A DNA stretch of 36,460 bases from Clostridia bacterium (lineage in GTDB: Bacteria; Bacillota; Clostridia; Oscillospirales; CAG-272): the NCBI GenBank assembly GCA_017545225.1, contig JAFWPR010000121.1, positions 1 to 36,460 of the forward strand, read 5' to 3'. The notes beneath the pieces are model-generated. The model did no database searches and was not told the DNA's origin. It saw only the letters and a program-made list of their open reading frames with translations. Both the position numbers and the translations under genes were made by a program. Below, piece after piece: positions 16,624 through 23,270 of this stretch (its first letter is position 1; the number at the start of each line of letters is the position of its first letter).

Positions 16624-16652
16624 TTGACACGGAAAAAACGTTGTGGTATAAT
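16624..16652 (+). promoter_or_regulatory. Consensus promoter of the surface-assembly operon
   Basis: TTGACA (16624-16629) and TATAAT (16647-16652) are perfect sigma-A hexamers at the optimal 17-base spacing. Transcription would begin near 16659, giving a leader of about 105 bases. The sequence from 16546 to 16623 is AT-rich and shows nothing else clear. Confidence 0.92.
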
Positions 16653-16718
16653 CTGTAGGTGTATCGGTATGCCCATTTGAGTTTTTTAGCGGAAATTACT
16701 CTTATCTGATAACGTCTG

Positions 16719-16745
16719 CGCTTCGTCCTTTTCGAAGACGGAGCG
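16719..16745 (+). other. Hairpin in the leader of the surface-assembly operon
   Basis: CGCTTCGTC (16719-16727) pairs with GACGGAGCG (16737-16745), including one G-U pair, around a nine-base loop. It ends five bases before the GGAGG ribosome binding site (16750-16754) of the first gene. It resembles no riboswitch class that I know, and no T-run follows. Confidence 0.45.
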
Positions 16746-16763
16746 AGACGGAGGAGCGTAGTT

Positions 16764-17594
16764 TTGGACAGAAACCTGAAAAAAGAGGACATAAACGCCA
16801 TAAGCGGCGTAAAAGAAATAGATATATTCAGGATCCTCGGCGCTTTCTTAAGGCATATTTGGATTATCGCCCTCGTGGCTGTCCTTTGTGCCGCCATCGC
16901 GTTTGCTTACGCGTATTTCTTTATTACGCCGACGTATCAGTCGAGCACGATGCTGTACGTCAATAACGGATCGCTTTCTATCGGAAAATCTTTCAGCATA
17001 TCGGACCTTAACGCATCCAAGAATCTTGTGGATACTTATATCGTCATTCTGAAATCGCGAACGACCCTTGAGGCGGTCGCCGAGAGAGCGGAACTTAATA
17101 TGTCGTACAGTTCGCTCTCCCGTAAGGTTTCCGCCGCCGCCGTCAACGCGACCGAGGTGCTGCGCGTGACGGTTACGGACACCGATCCCGAGAGGGCGAC
17201 GCTTATCGCCAACGCGATAGGTGAGGTCCTCCCCGAGAGAGTTCAGACGATCATCGGAGGAAGCAAGGTCGAAGTCGTCGACAGCGCGGTGATTCCGTCC
17301 TCGAAATCAGCTCCGAGTTTCACGAGATACACGATGATCGGTTTCGTCATCGGACTGGTCGCGACGCTGGCGGTCATCGTAGTGATAGAGCTTCTGGACG
17401 ATCAGGTGAGAGACGAATCGTTCCTCACGCAGAGCTTCAATCTGCCGGTGCTGGCGTCGATCCCCGATCTCAACGCGAACGTGAGCGGAAAGGCATACAA
17501 GTACGGCAAGTACGGAAGCGCCAAGTACGGATACCGAAGAGGATCGTACTACGCCGGCGCATCGAAGGAGGGGACGGCAAATGGCGACAAATAG
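16764..17594 (+). CDS. Wzz/CapA-type chain-length regulator and tyrosine-kinase activator
   Basis: This is a polysaccharide co-polymerase (YwqC/CapA type) that sets chain length and activates the partner kinase. The 276 residues begin at a TTG preceded by GGAGG nine bases upstream. Two membrane segments (about 32-54 and 192-210) flank an extracellular domain. A Pro/Ser-rich stretch comes just before the second segment, as in the family. After it a cytoplasmic tail (211-277) contains QVRDE followed by a tyrosine-rich stretch at 244-264 with seven tyrosines, KYGKYG repeated. Such a Tyr tail is normally on the kinase, and here the neighbouring kinase has one as well. The gene overlaps the kinase gene by 14 bases. 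Confidence 0.93.
   Translation: MDRNLKKEDINAISGVKEIDIFRILGAFLRHIWIIALVAVLCAAIAFAYAYFFITPTYQSSTMLYVNNGSLSIGKSFSISDLNASKNLVDTYIVILKSRTTLEAVAERAELNMSYSSLSRKVSAAAVNATEVLRVTVTDTDPERATLIANAIGEVLPERVQTIIGGSKVEVVDSAVIPSSKSAPSFTRYTMIGFVIGLVATLAVIVVIELLDDQVRDESFLTQSFNLPVLASIPDLNANVSGKAYKYGKYGSAKYGYRRGSYYAGASKEGTANGDK
17499..17531 (+). repeat. Three copies of a 9-base KYG-coding repeat in the Wzz-type gene
   Basis: AAGTACGGN occurs at 17499-17507 and 17508-17516 in tandem and again at 17523-17531 after a six-base spacer. The same unit is repeated in the next gene at 18283-18318. Confidence 0.85.
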
Positions 17595-18390
17595 AAACGC
17601 AGCGCCGGGCACCCCCGATAACGTCGAAAAGGCCGTATTCGGCAAGAACCTCGGTTTTGCCGCGTCGGAAGCCTACAGGCTCCTCAGAACCAACATTATG
17701 TTTTCTCTCCCGACCGATGCGGAACACAAATGCCGCGTGATCGGTCTCACGAGCGCGAACGCCGGAGAGGGCAAGAGTACCACGGCGCTCAACCTCGCGT
17801 ATATGCTCGCCGAGGCGCATCAGCAGACGATCCTCGTCGAGGCGGACATGCGCCTGCCCACGATATCGAAAAGGCTCGGACTCAAGCAGTCCCCCGGTCT
17901 CTCGAACGTGCTGGTCGGACTGACGTCCAAAGTTATCGCTCAGCCCTCGGGCATCGAGGATTATCTGAAGGTCATCACGTCGGGAGATATCCCGCCGAAC
18001 CCGTCCGAACTCCTCGGATCGGCAAAGATGAAGACGTTGGTCGACGTTCTGTCGAAAAACGCGGATTTCATTGTTATCGACCTTCCTCCCATCAACGAGG
18101 TCGCCGACGCGCTCGTCGTGTCGCAGTTCGTCGACGGGATGCTCATGATCGTCAGACACAATTACGCGAGCCGCCACGCCGTCATCGACGCGATGAAGCA
18201 GCTTGATCACGCCAACGCGAAAGTCCTCGGTTTCGTCGTCACCGGCTCTGAGAACTTCATCAAGGGCAAATATAAATACAAGAAATACGGTAAGTACGGC
18301 AAGTACGGTAAGTACGGTCGAAGCCATAATTACGGTTACGCACAGGCGGTAGCCGAAGAGAATCCGGGACAGGTGGATATCGAGATATGA
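17581..18390 (+). CDS. Bacterial tyrosine kinase (CpsD/CapB/YwqD family)
   Basis: BY-kinases autophosphorylate on a C-terminal tyrosine cluster and control capsule or exopolysaccharide synthesis together with the Wzz-type partner. The 269 residues carry Walker A SANAGEGKST (58-67), Walker A' ILVEADMR (84-91) and Walker B FIVIDLPP (163-170). The tail at 231-253 has eight tyrosines, mostly as KYG units encoded by four tandem 9-base repeats. The ATG lies inside the end of the previous gene, and the TGA overlaps the next ATG (ATGA), so all three products are translationally coupled. Confidence 0.95.
   Translation: MATNRNAAPGTPDNVEKAVFGKNLGFAASEAYRLLRTNIMFSLPTDAEHKCRVIGLTSANAGEGKSTTALNLAYMLAEAHQQTILVEADMRLPTISKRLGLKQSPGLSNVLVGLTSKVIAQPSGIEDYLKVITSGDIPPNPSELLGSAKMKTLVDVLSKNADFIVIDLPPINEVADALVVSQFVDGMLMIVRHNYASRHAVIDAMKQLDHANAKVLGFVVTGSENFIKGKYKYKKYGKYGKYGKYGRSHNYGYAQAVAEENPGQVDIEI
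18283..18318 (+). repeat. Four tandem 9-base repeats encoding (KYG)4
   Basis: Units AAATACGGT, AAGTACGGC, AAGTACGGT and AAGTACGGT run head to tail from 18283 to 18318. Gain or loss of a unit would stay in frame and change the number of phosphorylatable tyrosines in the kinase tail. Confidence 0.9.
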
Positions 18391-19097
18391 TAGATTTTCA
18401 TTCTCATGTTCTGCCGGGGATCGACGACGGCAGCCGTGATACGGATGAAAGTCTCAAACTTCTGAAGATGTGCTCCGAACAGGGAGTCACAACAATTGCG
18501 GCAACCCCTCATTTTTATCCCGATTACGACACGCCCGAGAGATTTCTGAGGCGGCGGAACGAAGCGGCTCTTCATTTGAAGGAACGCCTTTTCGACGGTG
18601 CGCCGGAAATCGTACTTGGCGCGGAGGTCTATTATTTCGCAGGCATCAGTTCGAACGACGCCGTCGGAAGTCTCCGCCTCGGAGACACCGGCATCCTTCT
18701 GCTTGAAATGCCGTTCGCAAAGTGGTCCCCTTCAATGGTGTCCGAGATACTCGATCTTCACGGAAGAAACGGTATCTCCGTGATGCTGGCTCACATAGAG
18801 CGTTATATCGACTATCAGAGTCCGGACGTCTGGGATTCTCTTCTGAAACACGGCGTCATAATGCAGTCCAACGCCGGGTTCTTCACGAATCGGTGGACGA
18901 GAAGGCGCGCGCTCAAACTGCTCCGGTCCGGCAGGATCCACGTTCTCGGTTCCGACTGTCACAACGTCAAAGACAGGCCGGAGAACATAGGTAAGGCCCT
19001 CGCGGTCATGAACGGCCGGGACAGAGAGTACCTTCGGGATAATGAAGAGTACATAATCAGGATCGGCGTGAAAGAGCACGCCGCAGTCACCCCGTAA
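18387..19097 (+). CDS. PHP-type protein tyrosine phosphatase (CpsB/CapC/YwqE family)
   Basis: This metal-dependent phosphatase removes phosphate from the BY-kinase tail. The 236 residues begin MIDFHSHVLPGIDDGS, the PHP family signature (His5, His7, Asp13/14). Further metal-ligand motifs are TPHF (His42), LGAE (Glu80), LEMP (Glu108), AHIERY (His136) and SDCHN (Asp190, His192). The full set suggests an active enzyme. Its start overlaps the kinase stop as ATGA. Confidence 0.95.
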   Translation: MIDFHSHVLPGIDDGSRDTDESLKLLKMCSEQGVTTIAATPHFYPDYDTPERFLRRRNEAALHLKERLFDGAPEIVLGAEVYYFAGISSNDAVGSLRLGDTGILLLEMPFAKWSPSMVSEILDLHGRNGISVMLAHIERYIDYQSPDVWDSLLKHGVIMQSNAGFFTNRWTRRRALKLLRSGRIHVLGSDCHNVKDRPENIGKALAVMNGRDREYLRDNEEYIIRIGVKEHAAVTP

Positions 19098-19111
19098 ATT
19101 TGCTGTCGCAT

Positions 19112-19132
19112 CCGCGCGGCTCAGCCGCACGG
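19112..19132 (+). other. Hairpin upstream of the sortase-substrate gene
   Basis: CCGCGCGGC (19112-19120) pairs with GCCGCACGG (19124-19132) around a TCA loop, with one C-A mismatch. It lies between the phosphatase stop and the next ribosome binding site, with no T-run. I see no convincing promoter in 19098-19165, so it is more likely an RNA-processing or stability element. Confidence 0.45.
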
Positions 19133-19165
19133 TTTGAGATAGAATCTTGAAGAAAGGAGGAAAAT

Positions 19166-19813
19166 ATGATGAAGAGATTCATTACGGTCGCTATCGCGAT
19201 TCTCCTCGTAGCTCTTATGGTTGCTCCTGCTTTTGCAGCTGAGAAGTCTCCCGGAGGACTCCCGACGGTTCCCACGAAGAACGATCTCCCGGATCCCAAA
19301 GCAGAAGATTCTGAGGACCGTTATTTCGTCGAGGACGAAAAAGAGATCTATGTGAGAGCTGAGGACTACACCGGTGAACTCGCTTATTTCCCCGAGGACG
19401 AAGCTCCCGTGAAATATGAGCTGATCAAGAAGTTCGATCCCTGGACCAAGGGCAAAGACGGTGACGCTCTGTTTGCTTCCAATGCGCCTTTCGAAAAGTT
19501 CGATTCCGTACTTATCGATAAGAACGTCGTTGATGCAGCGAACTACACCGCAGCTTCCGGATCTACCGAGGTTACGTTCACCAAGGCTTACATGGAGACC
19601 CTCTCCGTCGGTGAGCACGAGATCGTCATCAAGTCGACTGACGGTTTCGCAAAGGGCACGTTCAAGGTTCTTGAACTCGCTCCTTCCGAGACTCCCAGAA
19701 CCGGAGACAGCTCCAACACCTTTATGTGGGTTGCCATCAGCCTCGTTTCTCTCGGCGCGATCGGCGTAGTCGCGTTTGCGCTTGCTAAGAAACGTAAGTC
19801 TGCTGAGAACTGA
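19166..19813 (+). CDS. Small secreted cell-wall protein with a TPRTG sorting signal, probable sortase B substrate
   Basis: The 215-residue protein begins with a signal peptide (MMKRFITVAIAILLVALM, probable cleavage after AFA near 24). A mature region of about 150 residues, rich in Asp, Glu, Lys and Pro, follows; it matches no family that I recognise. The C-terminus is a cell-wall sorting signal: TPRTGD (176-181), a hydrophobic segment (185-207) and the basic tail KKRK. The motif fits the (S/P/N)PxTG type used by clostridial class B sortases, and such a sortase is the next gene. AAAGGAGG lies just before the ATG; Met2 is also possible. Codon choice differs from its neighbours (many GCT, GTT, GAG, AAG), suggesting high expression. 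Confidence 0.85.
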   Translation: MMKRFITVAIAILLVALMVAPAFAAEKSPGGLPTVPTKNDLPDPKAEDSEDRYFVEDEKEIYVRAEDYTGELAYFPEDEAPVKYELIKKFDPWTKGKDGDALFASNAPFEKFDSVLIDKNVVDAANYTAASGSTEVTFTKAYMETLSVGEHEIVIKSTDGFAKGTFKVLELAPSETPRTGDSSNTFMWVAISLVSLGAIGVVAFALAKKRKSAEN

Positions 19814-19819
19814 CCAAAC

Positions 19820-19877
19820 GTTTTGAGGTGAGCTCGACTCAAAACCGCTTGGAACCCGCGGGCGCAAGCCCGCGGGT
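19820..19877 (+). other. Two consecutive hairpins between the substrate and the sortase
   Basis: The first stem is GTTTTGAG (19820-19827) with CTCAAAAC (19838-19845). The second is a perfect ten-pair stem, ACCCGCGGGC (19854-19863) with GCCCGCGGGT (19868-19877), closed by a GCAA tetraloop of the GNRA type. Neither is followed by a T-run, so full termination is unlikely. They probably stabilise the upstream mRNA or partly attenuate transcription into the sortase gene. Confidence 0.7.
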
Positions 19878-19907
19878 CCCACTAAGGTTTACCTCAAGGT
19901 GATAACG

Positions 19908-20756
19908 TTGAAAAAAAGAAAAATAATATTAACGATTTTACTCGTTTTTCTTGTGTCGGTTTTTGGTATCTCGACCTTTTTTGTTATAAGGGACGTTTAC
20001 AGGTCGAAGACGGAGGACGCGGCCAACCGCGAACTGTCTTCCATCGTCAACGATCTGAAAGACGACGCCCGCAGACACAGGTCCCGAAACGACGGTACCG
20101 ACGAAACGGAGGGAGAGACCGGCAACGGGGAAGAAGACGAAGATCCTTACACGGAGGACGGTATTCTCAAATACCTTGCCCCGATATACGAACAGAACAG
20201 CGACCTTGCCGGATGGCTGACTATTCCCGGAACTACGATCGATTATCCGGTGATGTACACTCCCGAATATATCCAGAAATATCTCAGGATGGCTTTCGAC
20301 GGGGAGTGGGCGTTGTCCGGTTCTCTTTTTCTCGGAGAGGGCTGGAGCGAAGACAACAATTATGCGATCATTTACGGACACCATATGCAGGACGGTTCGA
20401 TGTTCTGCAATCTCGTCGATTACGAGTCTCTTGAGTTCGCGAAAGAGCACCCGATCGTCGAGTTCGACACGCTGAGGGAGATGGGAGACTATGAAGTCAT
20501 GTGCGCCTGCCTTACGCAGGTGACGGGCGACCCGTCGGCGTTCCATTATTATGAATATACGGATCTTCGCGATCCTGAAATATTTGCGGAGTTTTTTGAA
20601 GGAGTCGGAACCGAAGCGCTGTACTTCACGGACGTCAAAGCCGAGTACGGCGACCGGATCCTGGTCCTGTCGACATGCAACTATCATACCGACAACGGAA
20701 GGTTCTACCTCGTCGCCGTAATGAAGGCGGAACCCACTGAGGGCGGAACCGAGTAA
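19908..20756 (+). CDS. srtB: Class B sortase
   Basis: Sortases are membrane transpeptidases that cut between Thr and Gly of a sorting motif and join the protein to the cell wall. The 282 residues have a basic N-terminus, a membrane anchor (about 6-27), a charged linker rich in Glu and Asp (about 35-85) and the catalytic domain. YGHHM holds the catalytic histidine (His158), LSTCNYHTDNGRF gives Cys257 and Arg265, and LAGWLTIPGTTIDYPV is the typical N-terminal strand block. I chose the TTG at 19908, after AAGGTGAT; the GTG at 19899 lies within that site. Placed directly after a protein with a matching signal, it is probably dedicated to it. Confidence 0.93.
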   Translation: MKKRKIILTILLVFLVSVFGISTFFVIRDVYRSKTEDAANRELSSIVNDLKDDARRHRSRNDGTDETEGETGNGEEDEDPYTEDGILKYLAPIYEQNSDLAGWLTIPGTTIDYPVMYTPEYIQKYLRMAFDGEWALSGSLFLGEGWSEDNNYAIIYGHHMQDGSMFCNLVDYESLEFAKEHPIVEFDTLREMGDYEVMCACLTQVTGDPSAFHYYEYTDLRDPEIFAEFFEGVGTEALYFTDVKAEYGDRILVLSTCNYHTDNGRFYLVAVMKAEPTEGGTE

Positions 20757-20791
20757 TCGTCGTCCTGACGGACGGCTGAAAGGAGAAACGC

Positions 20792-20811
20792 CCGGGAACG
20801 GAGATTCCCGG
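20792..20811 (+). other. Hairpin between a strong ribosome-binding sequence and the LCP gene start
   Basis: CCGGGAA (20792-20798) and TTCCCGG (20805-20811) form a seven-pair stem. A good Shine-Dalgarno-like AAAGGAG lies just upstream (about 20779-20785), but the first in-frame ATG is at 20825, beyond the hairpin, with only a weak GACGAG next to it. The stem could modulate translation of the LCP gene. Confidence 0.45.
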
Positions 20812-20824
20812 ACGAGTTCCGATC

Positions 20825-21865
20825 ATGGGATATCAGAGAACGCCGAGAGGACACGGCGTTACGGGCGGAAGTCCACGCAGCAGGATCATAGCGCTGGGGC
20901 GCATATTGTCTGTCGTCCTCATCGTAGCGGGCCTTTTTCTGCTCGTTATGGCGATAGAGAAGGCGAGAGACGACAGAAGCCCGGTCGATAACGCCGGTCA
21001 GGCCGTCGAACTTCCTGATGAAAAGAGATCGACGACCGAGTATAAGGGCTCGACGTATATGTTGAAAAAGAAACTCGAGACGACGCTCGTTATCGGCATT
21101 GACACGTTTGAAGAGAATGTGGAAGAGGGTGACCCCACCAACGTTCATCAGGCGGATCTGCTTTACTTGATCGTCACTGATAAGACGAACAACACGTATA
21201 AAACGATCCACATAAACAGGGACACCATGACGAAGATCAAGATCCTCACCACGAGCGGAAAGACGCTGAGAGAAGAGGAAAAACAGATCGCCCTGGCGTA
21301 CTCGTACGGCGCGACGTACCCGATCCAGTGCAGGAACACGGTCGACGCGGTAAGCACGCTTTTTAACGGTATAAGGATAGATCATTATATTTCCGTCACG
21401 ATGGACAGTGTCGCCGTCCTCAACGACTCGGTCGGCGGTATCACGCTCGAAATCATGGACGACATTGACGAAATGAAGGCGGGAGAGTACTTGACCCTCA
21501 CCGGAGATCAGGCGCTGAGATACGTCAGAGCGAGAAGATCGGTCGAATCCAATCCGACGAATCTCCGCCGTATGGAACGCCAGACTCAATATATCGACGA
21601 GTTCCGCCGTCAGTTTGCTCAAAAAGCTGCCGCGAGCGATTCGTTCACTCTTGAGGCCCTGACCGAGATCAGCGAATACATGCACTCCGACTGTATGATC
21701 GAGGAACTTGCCGACATCGTTAACACGGTCCTGACGTATGAATATCTCGGAGACAACAAACTCGAAGGCGAGGCCGTATCGGACGGTACGTACATAGAAT
21801 TCCGCGCGGATCCCGACAAACTGGCAGAACTATATCTCAGCGTATTCTGCGACAAGATCGACTGA
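20825..21865 (+). CDS. LytR-CpsA-Psr (LCP) family glycopolymer ligase
   Basis: LCP proteins transfer lipid-linked polysaccharides or teichoic acids to peptidoglycan or, in some lineages, to proteins. The 346 residues have a basic cytoplasmic N-terminus, one membrane segment (about 24-44) and an extracellular LCP domain. LVIGID (88-93), ADLLYLIVTD (110-119), HINRDTM (129-135, with Arg132 and Asp133), NDSVGG (200-205), GDQALRYVRAR (227-237) and NLRRMERQTQYI (246-257) are the standard blocks, including the arginines that contact the polyprenyl phosphate. It follows the sortase by 68 bases, within the same apparent transcript. Confidence 0.92.
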   Translation: MGYQRTPRGHGVTGGSPRSRIIALGRILSVVLIVAGLFLLVMAIEKARDDRSPVDNAGQAVELPDEKRSTTEYKGSTYMLKKKLETTLVIGIDTFEENVEEGDPTNVHQADLLYLIVTDKTNNTYKTIHINRDTMTKIKILTTSGKTLREEEKQIALAYSYGATYPIQCRNTVDAVSTLFNGIRIDHYISVTMDSVAVLNDSVGGITLEIMDDIDEMKAGEYLTLTGDQALRYVRARRSVESNPTNLRRMERQTQYIDEFRRQFAQKAAASDSFTLEALTEISEYMHSDCMIEELADIVNTVLTYEYLGDNKLEGEAVSDGTYIEFRADPDKLAELYLSVFCDKID

Positions 21866-21920
21866 TATAGGGCGATTATCCCGAACGATGCGCGGACAGC
21901 GCAACAACGAAGGAGCAGTT

Positions 21921-23054
21921 ATGGACAGCGAAGTGACATGCAAACTCCTCAAGATCGGCGAAGCGTTCAACATTGAGGGGCCGCTCTTCTCCTACGAAGA
22001 GTTGAATATGGGCAATATTAACCGCACGTATAAAGTGAACTATATCAGAGACGACGGGACGGGGCTTGCAAAGCTGAAGCCGTTTCTCTTTCAGAGAGTC
22101 AACACCTACGCGTTCAAAAATCCCGTGCAGCTTATGGAGAATATCGACAGAGTCACGGAATATATCAGGGAAAAGCGGCCGGACAGCGTGAACCTCCACT
22201 TCCACCACACGGGGACGGGCGAAGACCGCAGGACGTATCTGTTCGACGGAGACGAATTCTGGAGAGTCTGCAACTACGTTCCGTCCGTGACGTTTATGAC
22301 CTGCGACGACCTGAACATCATCAGAAACGCGGGTAAAGCGTTCGGCGATTTCCAGACGGTCCTTGCAGATTTCGACCCGGCGCAGCTTTATTACACGATC
22401 CCCGATTTTCACGACACGAGAAAGAGATACGAAAAACTCGAGCGCGATATCGCGGCGGATCCGTGCGGCAGGGTCGCCGGGGTGAAAGACGAGATCGACT
22501 ACATCCTTTCCGTAAAGGACAAGGCGTGTCTTCTCACAGATCTTTTCAACGAAGGAAAACTTCCGCTCCGCGTCACCCACAACGATACGAAGATAAACAA
22601 CGTTCTCTTCGACGAGGAGACGCACGACGCGCTTGTCGTCATCGACCTTGATACCGTTATGCCGGGCATCGTGGGCAGCGATTTCGGAGACGCGATTCGT
22701 TTCGCCGCCAACTACACGGAAGAGGACAGCCGCGACACGTCGAAGACGGGTATTGACCTGAACGTGTTCTGGGCGTTTGCGGAGGGTTTCCTCTCCGAGA
22801 CTGCCGACGCACTCACCGATCTCGAGATCGATACGCTCGCCGCCAGCTGTTTCTCGCTCACATGCGAGCTCGTCACTCGATTCCTGGACGACTATATCGA
22901 CGGCGACAGATACTTCAAGATCAACTCCCCCGATCACAACCTCGTCAGAACGCGATGTCAGATCGCCCTCGCACGCGATATGGAGCGCAAGATGGAGGCG
23001 ATGGACGCGATCGTCAGGGGCTGCGTGGCGAAGTACAGAAACGCGTCGAAATAA
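21921..23054 (+). CDS. Aminoglycoside-phosphotransferase-fold sugar kinase, N-acetylhexosamine 1-kinase-like
   Basis: The 377-residue cytoplasmic protein has the phosphotransferase core THNDTKINNVLFD (219-231), where Asp222 is the probable base and Asn226/227 a metal ligand, followed by VIDLDTVMPG (240-249) with the metal-binding Asp. These blocks and the N-terminal NMGNINRTYKV match NahK-type kinases, which make GlcNAc- or GalNAc-1-phosphate from free sugars in bifidobacteria. The start at 21921 follows AAGGAG; the frame opens 11 residues earlier. As the last gene of the surface operon it may feed activated amino sugars into polymer synthesis, but substrate assignment is inference. Confidence 0.82.
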   Translation: MDSEVTCKLLKIGEAFNIEGPLFSYEELNMGNINRTYKVNYIRDDGTGLAKLKPFLFQRVNTYAFKNPVQLMENIDRVTEYIREKRPDSVNLHFHHTGTGEDRRTYLFDGDEFWRVCNYVPSVTFMTCDDLNIIRNAGKAFGDFQTVLADFDPAQLYYTIPDFHDTRKRYEKLERDIAADPCGRVAGVKDEIDYILSVKDKACLLTDLFNEGKLPLRVTHNDTKINNVLFDEETHDALVVIDLDTVMPGIVGSDFGDAIRFAANYTEEDSRDTSKTGIDLNVFWAFAEGFLSETADALTDLEIDTLAASCFSLTCELVTRFLDDYIDGDRYFKINSPDHNLVRTRCQIALARDMERKMEAMDAIVRGCVAKYRNASK

Positions 23055-23070
23055 AGAAAAACGAACGATA

Positions 23071-23105
23071 AAAGCAAGCGCTTAAAAGCGTTTGCTTTCT
23101 TTTTT
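23071..23105 (+). terminator. Intrinsic terminator of the surface-assembly operon
   Basis: AAAGCAAGCGCT (23071-23082) pairs with AGCGTTTGCTTT (23087-23098), with one G-U pair and a TAAA loop, followed by a run of T. It lies 16 bases after the kinase gene. Confidence 0.9.
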
Positions 23106-23167
23106 CGGGCGGCGCGGGACAATCACGAAAAAAAGCCGAAAAAACGGGTCGATTATGTCTCAACGTC

Positions 23168-23195
23168 TTGATTTTTTTTCCGTGAGTGATATACT
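23168..23195 (+). promoter_or_regulatory. Promoter for the leucine-rich-repeat lipoprotein
   Basis: TTGATT (23168-23173) and TATACT (23190-23195) are separated by 16 bases. The gene starts about 75 bases downstream. Confidence 0.65.
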
Positions 23196-23270
23196 GTTTA
23201 AGGGCGGTGACGGACGGAGTTCCGGACGGCACGACCGCGGAGAAACTGAGAAAGGGGACGGGAACGAAAC

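Noticed and set aside
16653-16763. The 105-base leader considered as a riboswitch or T-box
   Set aside because: No known conserved core, specifier loop or antiterminator could be recognised; only one simple hairpin is present.
18283-18318. Tandem repeat considered as a CRISPR-like array
   Set aside because: The units are nine bases, contiguous and in frame, encode KYG, and have no spacers.
19130-19847. CGGTTTGAG (19130-19138) complementary to CTCAAAACCG (19838-19847), as a long-range pairing enclosing the substrate gene
   Set aside because: Only nine pairs with one bulge over 700 bases; each arm is better explained by local hairpins.
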